Assembly: GCA_037200975.1 (NCBI GenBank)
Contig: JBBCGI010000001.1
Span: 1,736,001-1,800,000 of the forward strand
Source of the DNA: Pseudomonadota bacterium
GTDB lineage: Bacteria; Pseudomonadota; Gammaproteobacteria; Steroidobacterales; Steroidobacteraceae
Length of the DNA: 64,000 nt
Direction of reading: 5' to 3'
The position numbers and the translations under genes are program-made. Positions 9,292 through 18,100 of this stretch are shown here, piece after piece (position 1 is the stretch's first letter; the number at the start of each line of letters is the position of its first letter). The notes under the pieces were generated by a model. That model was not told the origin of the DNA. It saw nothing but the letters and a program-made list of their open reading frames with translations, and did no database searches.

Positions 9292-9486
9292 TCAATCTAC
9301 CGCGCGTTCGAGGATGGCCACCATCGTGTTCGCCCGACCCCACACCGTGGAAGGCAGCACGATCTGCGAGAGCTTCCAGCCCTCCGCGCCGAGCTTGTTG
9401 AGCGCCTCTGCGACTTCCAGCGAATCCGACTGGAAGATGCCGGTCTTGTAAGGCAACAGGGCGGTCTTGTACTCGATCTTTTTCAT
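9292..9486 (-). CDS. DUF4177-like small protein
   Basis: 64 residues (MKKIEYKTALLPYKTG, LNKLGAEGWKLSQIV). The layout of an N-terminal 'yeYk' strand followed by 'LNxLGxEGWeL' matches the DUF4177 family, small cytosolic proteins of unknown role. The ATG at 9486 has a GGAGAAG ribosome site. It is convergent with the preceding gene, 12 bp apart. Confidence 0.75.
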   Translation of the reverse strand: MKKIEYKTALLPYKTGIFQSDSLEVAEALNKLGAEGWKLSQIVLPSTVWGRANTMVAILERAVD

Positions 9487-9618
9487 GTTCTTCTCCGCGG
9501 GGGACGCGGATAGTCGCACGCCGGCGATAGTCGCGTCGCAAAGACTTCAAAGGGCGGTCACCGCGATGACACACGCTCATCGAATCATGGCGGCAGGTCG
9601 CACATACAGGGAGTCATC

Positions 9619-10863
9619 ATGCGTCTTGCAACCATGGCCGCGGTCGCGGCGAGTTTCGTCTTCGCATTTCTGAACGGCACCGCGTTGGCCGGCGACTACG
9701 GCCACGATCACCAAGACCGCGACGACAACATCCAGTTAGGCGAGCGGCCGTTCTTCCTCGTGCAAGGCATGGACCCGGGCCCGCTCAAATCGCGGCTGCT
9801 CAAGTGCAAGGACGGCCCGTTCCGCCGCACGGATTTCTCGATCGCGCATCGCGGCGCGCCGCTGCAGATGCCCGAACACACCAAGGAAGCCTACGAAGCC
9901 GGCGCGCGCATGGGCGCGGGAATTGTCGAGTGCGACGTGACGTTCACCAAGGACGGCCAGCTCGTCTGCCGCCACGACGAGTGCGACCTCCACACCACCA
10001 CCAACATCGTCGACACGGACCTCAACGCGAGTTGTTCGGTGCCCTGGTCCGGCGCGAACTCGTCGCCCAAGTGCTGCGCAAGCGACCTCACGCTCAAGCA
10101 GTTCAAGTCGCTCAAGGGCAAGATGGATGCGTCGAATCCCGCCGCCACCACCGCCGCGGGATATCTCGGTGGTACCGCCGCGTTTCGCACGGATCTCTAC
10201 AACAGCCGTGGCACGCTGCTCACGCTGAAGGAGAGCATCGCGCTCAATCGCAGTCTCGGCGTCAAACACACGCCCGAGCTCAAGGCCGGCAACCCGGCGC
10301 GCGTCGCCCAGGTGTTCGGCAGCCAGGCCAACTACGCGCAGGCGATGATCAACGAGTTCAAGCGCGCGCGGGTCGAACCGCGCGACGTGTGGGCTCAGTC
10401 CTTCAATCTGGACGACGTGGTGTACTGGGTGCAGCGCGAGCCGGCCTTCGGCCGCCAGGCGGTCTATCTGGATGACGTCGATCCGAGCGCCGGCTTTCCG
10501 CGCCTGACCGCGGCGGAGCTGCGCGACGTGCGGCGCAAGGGCGTGCACATTTTCGCGCCGCCGATTCCCGCGCTGCTGGCGGTGGACGGCAACGACAAGG
10601 TCGTTCCGTCGCAGTACGCGAATGACATCAAGGCCGCGGGCCTCGGCATCATCACCTGGAGCTTCGAGCGCGCGGACCTGCGCCAGGGCGCGTCGAAGGC
10701 GGGTTTCTACTATGCGTTCGATCCCGAAGGCCGCGCGATCAAGAAGGACAGCGACATGTACTACGCGCTGGATACGCTGGCGCAGGACGTCGGGATCCTC
10801 GGCATTTTCTCGGACTGGCCCGCGACGGTGAGTTACTACGCGAGCTGCATGGGATACGACTGA
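9619..10863 (+). CDS. glpQ: Glycerophosphodiester phosphodiesterase, periplasmic
   Basis: 414 residues with a signal peptide (1-24, ending TALAGD). The GDPD catalytic signature is present: HRGAPLQMPEHT near residue 76, an acidic pair in ECDVTFTKDGQLVCRHDE with the second histidine, then TIM-barrel strands. Enzymes of this family hydrolyse glycerophosphodiesters to glycerol-3-phosphate and an alcohol. A Cys-rich insert (DLNASCSVPWSG...KCCASDL) is typical of larger secreted GDPDs. The start has a CAGGGAG ribosome site. The exact substrate cannot be read from the sequence. Confidence 0.85.
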   Translation: MRLATMAAVAASFVFAFLNGTALAGDYGHDHQDRDDNIQLGERPFFLVQGMDPGPLKSRLLKCKDGPFRRTDFSIAHRGAPLQMPEHTKEAYEAGARMGAGIVECDVTFTKDGQLVCRHDECDLHTTTNIVDTDLNASCSVPWSGANSSPKCCASDLTLKQFKSLKGKMDASNPAATTAAGYLGGTAAFRTDLYNSRGTLLTLKESIALNRSLGVKHTPELKAGNPARVAQVFGSQANYAQAMINEFKRARVEPRDVWAQSFNLDDVVYWVQREPAFGRQAVYLDDVDPSAGFPRLTAAELRDVRRKGVHIFAPPIPALLAVDGNDKVVPSQYANDIKAAGLGIITWSFERADLRQGASKAGFYYAFDPEGRAIKKDSDMYYALDTLAQDVGILGIFSDWPATVSYYASCMGYD

Positions 10864-10923
10864 CGAATCGAGCCGCGGGCTGGCGCCACCTCCCCCTCAG
10901 GCGCCGGCCCGCCCCGCGGGTAG

Positions 10924-11613
10924 TCAGATTCCGCTGGACCGCAGGAAGTTCATGATGGCGGCAACGCAGCGCTGCGGCTCTGTCTGCAGCAGAAAATGCG
11001 GCGCTTCGATCTCCGCAATCTCCATATCCGGCCGCAGCCGCTGGATCGCGCGGCAAGCCGACCTCGGAATCAGCCGATCGCGCGTCGCGCGCAGGTACAA
11101 GAGCGGCACGGCTACCTTTTGTAACAGCATGCGGTGGTCGACCTTCAGTATCGCCGCGACCCGGGCATTGACGACTTTCGGCGCCACCTGCGCCATCGCC
11201 TCTGTGTGGACGCGTCGCAGTTCCGGTGATGCGCGACCCGCGTACAACCACGGCGCGGCGAGTTGCGGCGGCAGGCGTGCGGGCGGCAGTGCACCGATCA
11301 GCCGGCTGAAAATACCGAAGACGGGCAGCGGATTCGAAGCGAACGTCACACACAGGATCAGCGCCTTGAGATTGGACGGGGCGGAAGCCGCGATCGCAAT
11401 CCCGATCGGCCCGGAGAAAGACTCCGCGAGCAGCACGAAATCCTCGTCGCGCGGTAGTTGGGCGCGTGCATGCGCTGCGTACTCCGCGTAGGACATCACG
11501 CGATCCGGCGGATACGCGACGACCTGCGCTGGAAACCCGGCCAGCGCATCGATGAACGGCGCGAACAGCTCTCCGGTGCCATCGAGGCCGGGCAGCAGGA
11601 CCAGCCGCGTCAT
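10924..11613 (-). CDS. Alpha/beta hydrolase
   Basis: 229 residues, cytosolic. LLPGLDGTGELF gives the oxyanion-side loop, AESFSGPIG is the nucleophile elbow (Gly of GxSxG replaced by Ala), and the C-terminal EIEAPHFLLQTEP supplies the catalytic His. The substrate is unknown. The ATG overlaps the stop of the DUF3592 gene upstream (ATGA), so they were once one operon. Confidence 0.8.
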   Translation of the reverse strand: MTRLVLLPGLDGTGELFAPFIDALAGFPAQVVAYPPDRVMSYAEYAAHARAQLPRDEDFVLLAESFSGPIGIAIAASAPSNLKALILCVTFASNPLPVFGIFSRLIGALPPARLPPQLAAPWLYAGRASPELRRVHTEAMAQVAPKVVNARVAAILKVDHRMLLQKVAVPLLYLRATRDRLIPRSACRAIQRLRPDMEIAEIEAPHFLLQTEPQRCVAAIMNFLRSSGI

Positions 11614-11936
11614 CGGTCCTCCCCCTTGATCCGCGCGTCGCCCGGCACGAACAGGACATCCACGGTCTCACCCACGTCATAGGCGGGTGGTCTGCTGCTG
11701 TAGGACGAGGTGAACGTGATCTGCTCCCCGCCCGGCGCGGCGAACTTCACCACAGGTTTGAAGGTGCTCGATCCACCGTCATCTTCGCGCACCTCGATCA
11801 ATTCCGTGACCGTTACCTGCGTCGAGGCGGCGCGCGCGACGAAGCTGCGCGTCTTGTTTCACAACGCCAACGCGACGATCAGCATCAGGATGCCGACGCC
11901 GAGGAATACGTAGACGAAACCGCGGAATTTCCTCAT
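11610..11936 (-). pseudogene. DUF3592 protein gene with in-frame TGA stop
   Basis: Read from ATG 11936 the frame gives a short start (MRKFRGF), a membrane helix (VYVFLGVGILMLIVALAL), then TGA at 11861-11859, then NKTRSFVARAASTQVTV and a normal DUF3592 domain (KPVVKFAAPGGEQITF, PPAYDVGETVDVLFVPG) to 11610. The TGA stands where a Trp (TGG) would fit after the helix, so one base change explains it. The downstream part keeps an intact frame and couples to the hydrolase. Either it is a fresh pseudogene, a sequencing error, or the 63-residue distal part is re-initiated (ATG at 11801). Confidence 0.75.
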
Positions 11937-12029
11937 GCACCTCCCGGCCGCAAGACCCCATCTCGATTCCATTTCGATGATAGAGCAGGCTGACAGGAAG
12001 ATACCGGAGGTTGTGCCAGAATCCCCGGC

Positions 12030-12371
12030 ATGGCAGTTCCATGGCTCACCGTCGGCAAACTCGTCCTCAACAATCTCGACACCATCATCGGCGTCGTGAA
12101 GCCGGGCTTCACGCGCAAGAAAGTCGAGGCAGCCGCAAACCAGGCCGAAATCGTGAGTCAGCAGATCGCCGAACTACAGACCGCGGTGGCCACCAACGCG
12201 GAACAGATCAAGGAACTGGCGGAGCAGTTGAAGAGCGTCGTCACCGCGCTGGACGACGCCGCGCGGGCCGTGGCGATCGAACGCGCGAAGACGCGACGGT
12301 TCGCGCTGGCCGCCATCGGAATGGCTGCAATTGCGCTCGCCGTGGCGGTGGGATCAGTTTTTCTAAAGTGA
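12030..12371 (+). CDS. Small coiled-coil membrane protein
   Basis: 113 residues. Residues about 35-85 form a heptad-like coiled coil (ANQAEIVSQQIAELQTAVAT, IKELAEQLKSVVTALDDAA). One C-terminal membrane helix follows (FALAAIGMAAIALAVAVGSVF) and the protein ends at FLK. The family is not recognised. It is probably tail-anchored in the inner membrane with the coiled coil in the cytoplasm. A GGAGG lies about 20 nt before the ATG, further than usual. Confidence 0.6.
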   Translation: MAVPWLTVGKLVLNNLDTIIGVVKPGFTRKKVEAAANQAEIVSQQIAELQTAVATNAEQIKELAEQLKSVVTALDDAARAVAIERAKTRRFALAAIGMAAIALAVAVGSVFLK

Positions 12372-12439
12372 TCTCAACGAAGCAGTGCTGCGCAAGAATC
12401 GGGTAGGTTGGTAGGTTCGTTCCCGGCAGAATCCGCGCC

Positions 12440-13123
12440 ATGTACCCGCTGCTCGACAACATCATGTGGAATTGCCTGTCCGGCCCGCACGCCAAATTCG
12501 CGACCGGAGATGGCGACGTGCGGCGCTACGCACAGGGTTTCTCTCCCATCCTCGGCTTTGCGAATCCCGAACGGCCGGATTTCCCCGCGCTGGAAAAAAT
12601 CTGCGCCCCTGGCGAATCCTTCTATTGCGATATCTGGACCGGCACGCCTCCGCATGGCTGGCAGATCGAGAAGGAGGCGACGATGTTCAAGATGGTCTGG
12701 AGCGCGGCGCTGCCCGATTCGGATGCCGCGCCCGACGCCGTGGCTCTGCGCCCCGAACATGCGGTCGAGGCCGCGGCATTGGCGAAGCTCACGAACCCCG
12801 GTCCGTTCGGCATCCGCACGCCCGAGCTCGGCGAATACTTCGGCTATTTCGATGGAGACCGCCTGATCGCGATGGCCGGGGAGCGCTTTTGCGCCGGCGA
12901 CCTTCACGAAGTCAGCGGCATCTGCACGCATCCGGATTTCCAGGGGCGCGGCCTCGCCAGGAAGCTCACGTTGAAGCTCATCCGGCGGCAGATGCAGCGC
13001 GGCAAGACCACGTTCCTGCACGTGATGAGCCACAACACCGGCGCGCGGGCGTTGTACGAAAAGATGGGGTTTCAGATCCGCCGCGAAACGATCTGCAGAG
13101 TCATATCGAGGACAACAGCGTGA
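12440..13123 (+). CDS. GNAT-family N-acetyltransferase
   Basis: 227 residues. The C-terminal part (about 135-220) has GNAT motif A, VSGICTHPDFQGRGLARKLT, with the Q/RxxGxG/A acetyl-CoA loop, and motif B (NTGARALYEKMGFQ). The N-terminal 90 residues (MYPLLDNIMWNCLSG, PDFPALEKICAPGES) form the extra domain seen in FR47-like GNAT proteins. The acceptor is unknown. Confidence 0.85.
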   Translation: MYPLLDNIMWNCLSGPHAKFATGDGDVRRYAQGFSPILGFANPERPDFPALEKICAPGESFYCDIWTGTPPHGWQIEKEATMFKMVWSAALPDSDAAPDAVALRPEHAVEAAALAKLTNPGPFGIRTPELGEYFGYFDGDRLIAMAGERFCAGDLHEVSGICTHPDFQGRGLARKLTLKLIRRQMQRGKTTFLHVMSHNTGARALYEKMGFQIRRETICRVISRTTA

Positions 13124-13227
13124 ACGAAACGAAACCATTCGAGGGCGGCTGCGAGCCTCACATGGAAACCCGTAGCGTGGCGATTTCCGCGTGACCGCGG
13201 CGCCGAACAGGGCTATCTTGTCGCTCC

Positions 13228-13896
13228 ATGTTCCTGATCGTTCCGCTCGGCAAGAAGGGCTCCAACGGAATTCCGATCTTCACGCTGTTCGTCTGCGTGG
13301 CGTGTGTCATCGTCCACGTATTCGCCAGCACCAACGCCGACCAGCTCGCGCTGGCGTTTTATCCCGACCAGCTCGACCCGCTCAAGATGTTCACCTCGGT
13401 GTTCACGCACACCGACATCTGGCACCTGCTCGGCAACCTGTTCTTCTTCTATTGCTTCGCGCGCACCATCGAGACGCGCATCTCGGCATCCGGCTATCTA
13501 CTGGCGTTCGTGGTGTTCGTGCTGGTCACCAATCTCGCGTATGCGGCGGTGACCAAGGAATCGATTCCCACCGTCGGATTGTCCGGCATCGTGTGGGGAT
13601 ACATGGGCATGTTCCTGTTCCGCTACCCGAAGGACGACATCGACTGCTTCGTGTGGTGGTTGTGGATCGTACGGACCATCGAGATACCGGCGTTCCTGTT
13701 CATCCTTGCGTTCCTGGCGTTCGATATCGCGGCGTATAGAAATGCGGACGGTGGCGCCGTCAATCACGTCGCGCATTTCTCGGGGTTCATCGCGGGCGCA
13801 TTGTACAAGCTTGCATTCTGGAATGTGTTCTCGAACGAGCCGCCGGAACCGAAACGCCGCCCCGTTTACGGTACACGGGGCGCGCGCTGGAATTGA
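13228..13896 (+). CDS. Rhomboid-family intramembrane serine protease
   Basis: 222 residues with six hydrophobic segments. The family marks are present: HLLGNLFFFY (His/Asn of the oxyanion region), GLSGIVWGYMG (nucleophile Ser in GxSG) and NHVAHFSGF (catalytic His). These give the Ser-His dyad for cleavage of membrane helices. No extra domain is present. The start is ATG 13228. Its substrate is unknown; nothing nearby is an obvious partner. Confidence 0.87.
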   Translation: MFLIVPLGKKGSNGIPIFTLFVCVACVIVHVFASTNADQLALAFYPDQLDPLKMFTSVFTHTDIWHLLGNLFFFYCFARTIETRISASGYLLAFVVFVLVTNLAYAAVTKESIPTVGLSGIVWGYMGMFLFRYPKDDIDCFVWWLWIVRTIEIPAFLFILAFLAFDIAAYRNADGGAVNHVAHFSGFIAGALYKLAFWNVFSNEPPEPKRRPVYGTRGARWN

Positions 13897-13911
13897 CCCG
13901 ATAGATAGTGA

Positions 13912-14409
13912 ATGGTTCGCGGAGAACTGCTCGATGAGAGAGCGGCGAGCGTCCGCATTGACGCCCATCCACTGTTTGGGCTTGCACTATCGGAGGCTGC
14001 CGGATCGCAACGGGCAGCCCCACGTGCAGGGCTGAAGGCGCTCGCCAAGCAACGCTGCAGGTTCGGTTATAGAAGATTGCACGTGATGCTTCGGCGTGAA
14101 GGCTGGACGGTGAACGACAAACGCGTGCATCGGCTGTATGCCCTGGAACGCTTGAGTTTGCGGGACTAGCATCACAAGCGTTTCAGGAGCTTGGTTCGTC
14201 TGCTGCTCACGATCGTCACACGTCCGAACCAGCATTGGACGTTGGCCTTCGTGCATGATCGCACCGTTGACGGCAGAAGACTGCGCGTGCTTACGACCAT
14301 CGATCAGCCGACGAGATATGCAATGTCATTGGCGGTGCGGCGTTCGTTTCCGGGCTTCGCCGTCGCCGCTTGGTTGGAACAGCTGAGCTTGATGGCAAAA
14401 TCAACCTAA
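13912..14409 (+). pseudogene. Remnant of an IS3-family transposase (OrfB part)
   Basis: From about 14026 the frame reads RFGYRRLHVMLRREGWTVN and KRVHRLYALERLSLR, then TAG at 14167-14169. It continues in the same frame with RPNQHWTLAFVHDRTVDGRR and VLTTIDQPTRYAMSL. These are the HTH_21 and early rve integrase segments of IS3-type OrfB. The N-terminus is replaced by unrelated sequence and the last two thirds of the catalytic domain are missing, so the element is dead. It sits at the left border of the AT-richer Rhs island. Confidence 0.85.
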
Positions 14410-14732
14410 CCCCCCACTTCTGAACGGTCCGCGAAAACGAGGGGATTACACAATGCTGCCGCGCTAAGGCGCGTCATTTTTCCGCACCGTTTTCGAGGTG
14501 ATGCAGGATAGCCTCGCGGCGGCTCTTGTGGCACAACGTGCCCTCTGGCCGCTCGCGTTTGGGCCAAAATGGGCTACAAAAGCAAGCGAGGCTATCCTGC
14601 GTAGCAGGTAAAGCGACACCGGGGCCCGCACCCTCTGTTAAACAACGGCCGCCGCGAGGCTTCCCTTCCTAGCTCCATCGCTCGTAAACGCATCGCGCAA
14701 GTCATGTCTCTTGCGCTACCGCGGGCAGCAAC
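14410..14732. other. Island border with IS-end-like sequence and 15-bp inverted repeat
   Basis: No gene is supported here. 14411-14452 ends in GGTCCGCGAAAACGAGGGG and looks like the right end of the IS3-type element. Further on, GCAGGATAGCCTCGC (14503-14517) is exactly inverted at 14586-14600, enclosing 68 bp. This could be a second degraded mobile-element end or an attachment structure. Confidence 0.45.
14503..14600. repeat. 15-bp perfect inverted repeat enclosing 68 bp
   Basis: GCAGGATAGCCTCGC at 14503-14517 is the exact reverse complement of 14586-14600. It lies between the transposase remnant and the Rhs-linked membrane gene. The long loop argues against a simple terminator; a mobile-element boundary is more likely. 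Confidence 0.6.
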
Positions 14733-15176
14733 TCATAGCTTGGCGTCCTTCGGGGGTGCGGCACGATCGGCAGCCGGCAGCAAGTACTGGCTAGTCATTC
14801 CTATGAGCGGCAGTGCAACTGACAACGTCCAAACACTGCAAGCGAAATAGGGGAAGCCAAGCGCGACTAGCACCCTCGAACCAAATGAGATGTTGGCCCC
14901 CAAATCACCGTATTGAAAATAGAGGACGCTTTTCACCATCACGTATCCAACTGCAGATGCAAGAACGGGAGAAATCGTCCCCCAAAAGAGCCAGACGATT
15001 TGTCTTTGCGGAGCAAAGTACGAACCACTGAGCAAGATCACCGCACCCAGGCCAGCAAAGAATGCAAGGCCGTGACCCTGCAAGTGTCTATCGAGAGCTT
15101 CATGGTAGATAGCGGCATATACCACTAGTGCAACGATCCCGATTGCTAAGACACGCACGCGAGGTGGGTCAATCAC
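14733..15176 (-). CDS. Four-helix membrane protein, candidate Rhs immunity protein
   Basis: 147 residues with a GTG start at 15176, preceded by AGAGG and only 18 nt after the Rhs stop. Four hydrophobic segments are visible (LAIGIVALVVYAAIY, FFAGLGAVILLSG, LFWGTISPVLASAVGYVMV, VALGFPYFACSVWTLSVALP) with a short charged tail. I do not know the family. Its position directly after the variable C-terminal tail of an Rhs protein, in the same AT-richer DNA, is where immunity genes of polymorphic toxins sit. That role is inference. Confidence 0.55.
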   Translation of the reverse strand: MIDPPRVRVLAIGIVALVVYAAIYHEALDRHLQGHGLAFFAGLGAVILLSGSYFAPQRQIVWLFWGTISPVLASAVGYVMVKSVLYFQYGDLGANISFGSRVLVALGFPYFACSVWTLSVALPLIGMTSQYLLPAADRAAPPKDAKL

Positions 15177-15194
15177 GACTGTAGCCTCTGAGTC

Positions 15195-18100
15195 CTAATA
15201 CCCTGACGGTGCCAAATACGGCGATGAGAGATCGGCAGGGTTTTGGCCACCACCTGATTGCTGCAACTGCCGAAGCTTGTTTGCCAAATTTGATGGGAAA
15301 CGATATTCACCTAGATTCTTGAACGGGCCCACGCCGCGAAGCACATCCGAAACACATTTCGAACAATCGCCGGGATCACAGCGCTCGTGATCTTCGATGT
15401 TCTTGAGGATCTGCCGATCTTGTTCAGAAGTAAGCGGAAATTGGAATATCTCTACGTTACTCCCGTCCGTCTGCTGAAACTTGATGTAGTCGCTCAGATT
15501 CGCATCGGCACCATCAAGAACATTCATCGAACCCTTGATGTCATTTCGATAACTACCGCCTGGATCATACAAAATCCGGCCTTGGGTGTTGATGTAAAGA
15601 CCTGCGTGCGTCCCCGTTATCCCGGCGTTGTTGTTGATGATAACGTCGACATCCAGGCCACGTGAGTCGAAGAGACTGGTCGGCCTACCGAGCGCGTATG
15701 CGTAGGTGTTCACACCACCATGCAGTCCGATCGGATCTGATTCTCCGTACCTGCCGTTCGCCGGATCGTAGTCTCTGAAGTAGTTGTAGAACGTATTCGA
15801 GTCCGGGTCTTGAATCTGCCCCGGAAATCGCTGTGAAAATTCAAGTTCGCCGCCTACCCACCCGGCGCCAAAGGCATCAGGATCCCAGCGCCACGCGACA
15901 GTGTTGTCAGAAGGCTTTGTGAGAAGTTTTGGGGTCCCGAGTTGATCCGCCTGCACATACAGCAGCTTCGGCGGCGTGAGTCCAACGACGTACCAGCCGT
16001 CGTTGGGGTCAAACTCGCCAGCGAATTGTTGGTAGACAACGGCGACTGGCAAGTCCCCAAGCCAAATCGTTTCCATGGGCGTGGTGTTGTAAGAAGCGGG
16101 CAAATACTGCATGAGGTAGTCGTACTGCCCGAGAACATGTCCCGCTTCATCGTACGTCCAATGCCTCTCACCAGCATATTCACGGCGAATGCGCTGCCCG
16201 AGTCCATTGATGAATATACGTGCACCCCCGCGCGCGTAGAGTCGATTCGCCGCGTCAAAGTACGGATATACATACGGCCCAAGGCTGCTATTGCCGCGCG
16301 CGTCGTAATAGTACTCGCTTAGCTGAGTGCTATATGCGCCACCGGACCCGGTAAGTACACCCATTACTTTCGACAGTCGATTGCTGGTGCGTGGAGAGTC
16401 GTAGACGTACGTGTGAGGAGTGGCGTAGAAACTTCCTGACTCCGTCGTCCGATTCCCGTTGGCGTCGTACTGATAGCTAGCGCTCCAGCCAGATTTCGAC
16501 TGATTTGTTAGTCGATCGAGTCCGTCGTAACTGTACGACCAGCTATTGGAAGAGTCGAGCTGGTCCGTGATGGCAGTAACTCGGGACGCGTCGTCATACT
16601 GATACGCAAGCGACATTCCAGGCGAGTTGATGCCGCTAATTCGACCGTCAGTGTCTGAAGTGCGCGACGCTGCCGATCCATTTCCCCAAGTCCAGCCTTT
16701 GATCGAGCCGAAGGGTTCATAAGTGGCATTTGATAAAACTGCCTGAAGCGCTCCACCAACTGTGGCCGTGATGCTTGAGATCCGCCCGTTGGAATACGAA
16801 TAGTTCACCACCATCCCGGACGGATAAGTCATCGAGTCAAGCTGGCCGGCTGCGTTGTATCCGTAATGAACTTGATAGGTCTTTGTGTAAGGCGAAAACG
16901 CATAGGTGAAAGTTTGCGCCTTGGTTGCCGCGCGGCCGCGTGTATCGTATGTCCAGGATGTCGTCCCGGCCGGATCGGTCATCTGACAAAGTTGCCCCTT
17001 GCCATTGAGACAAGAATCATAAATGTAGCTTCGCGAAACAGGTATGGCTGGATAGGAACCTCCTGTGTACTGAGCGAGCGTAAGTCGATTGAGGGCATCG
17101 TATGTGTTGGTGCTCAGCGCGCCGCGTGAATCAAGCGACGTCTTGAGGTTGCCAGCGCTGTCGTATGTGTTCGTCGTCAACCCGGTATCCGGCGAGTTGA
17201 TTGTTACATCTTCCCCAAAGCCGTTGGGTAGGTATGTAGTAACAAGGCCGAGGGGATCAGCGACCGAAGTCAGGTTGTCGTTCGCGTCGTAACCGAACTG
17301 CGTGATGCCGGAGTTTGAATCGGTGATCTGCTTGAGACGATTCAGTTCGTCGTAAAGGCTCGAACTGTTGCGAGCGAGCGGTGCATTGACCGAGATCTGG
17401 TTGCCGTTGTTGTCGTAGCCGAACACGGTGGTCACGTTGGCGGTGCCCGCCGCGTTCACGTCCTTCAATAGCTGGTTCAGCGTGTTGAACACCTGGGTGT
17501 GGGTGCGCTTGAGCATATTGCTCGGGTCGTATGTGTTCTCCGCGGTGCGGTTTCCCATATTGTCGAGTGTGTAGACGATCTTGTTGAGCGCTCCGTCATT
17601 GATCTGAGTAAGGCGATGTGCACTGTCGTAGGTGTACTCAATGTAACTCCCGTCGGGATTGGTGACCTTCTTCAGCAACCCAGTGGACCAGTAGTCGAGA
17701 CGCGTGAGCTCGCCGCCGGAGCATCCCGGCAGGATGGAGCCTATGCATCGATCGGTAATCCGCTGGCGCAAATCGTAGGCGAGACTTATCACGAGGCCGT
17801 TCGGGTCTGTGATCTGCGTAGGTCGGCCGTGCGTGTTGTACAAGTTGTAGGTCGTCAAATGGCCGGCGGCATCGGTAACGGAGTTGAGTTGTCCGCACTG
17901 GTAGCCACTGGAGCAGGTGTAATAAGTGTAAGTAGTGAGGTCTGTGCTGTCGGTGCGCGGACCGTTCTCGGTCAGTACGCGACCGAAAGCATCGTAAGTG
18001 TAGGTCGAAGTGCGCGAGACGTGGGGCGTGACGGAAGTGTCCGTCACAATACGGGTGATCACGTTTCCGGTGGCGTCGTGCGTGAAAGTCGTCGTGCGAT

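Noticed and set aside
11859-11861. Selenocysteine at the DUF3592 TGA
   Set aside because: No SECIS-like stem was seen after the codon and the expected residue is Trp; a nonsense change is simpler.
13120-13194. 25-codon GTG frame overlapping the GNAT stop
   Set aside because: It has no ribosome site or motif and is too short to support.
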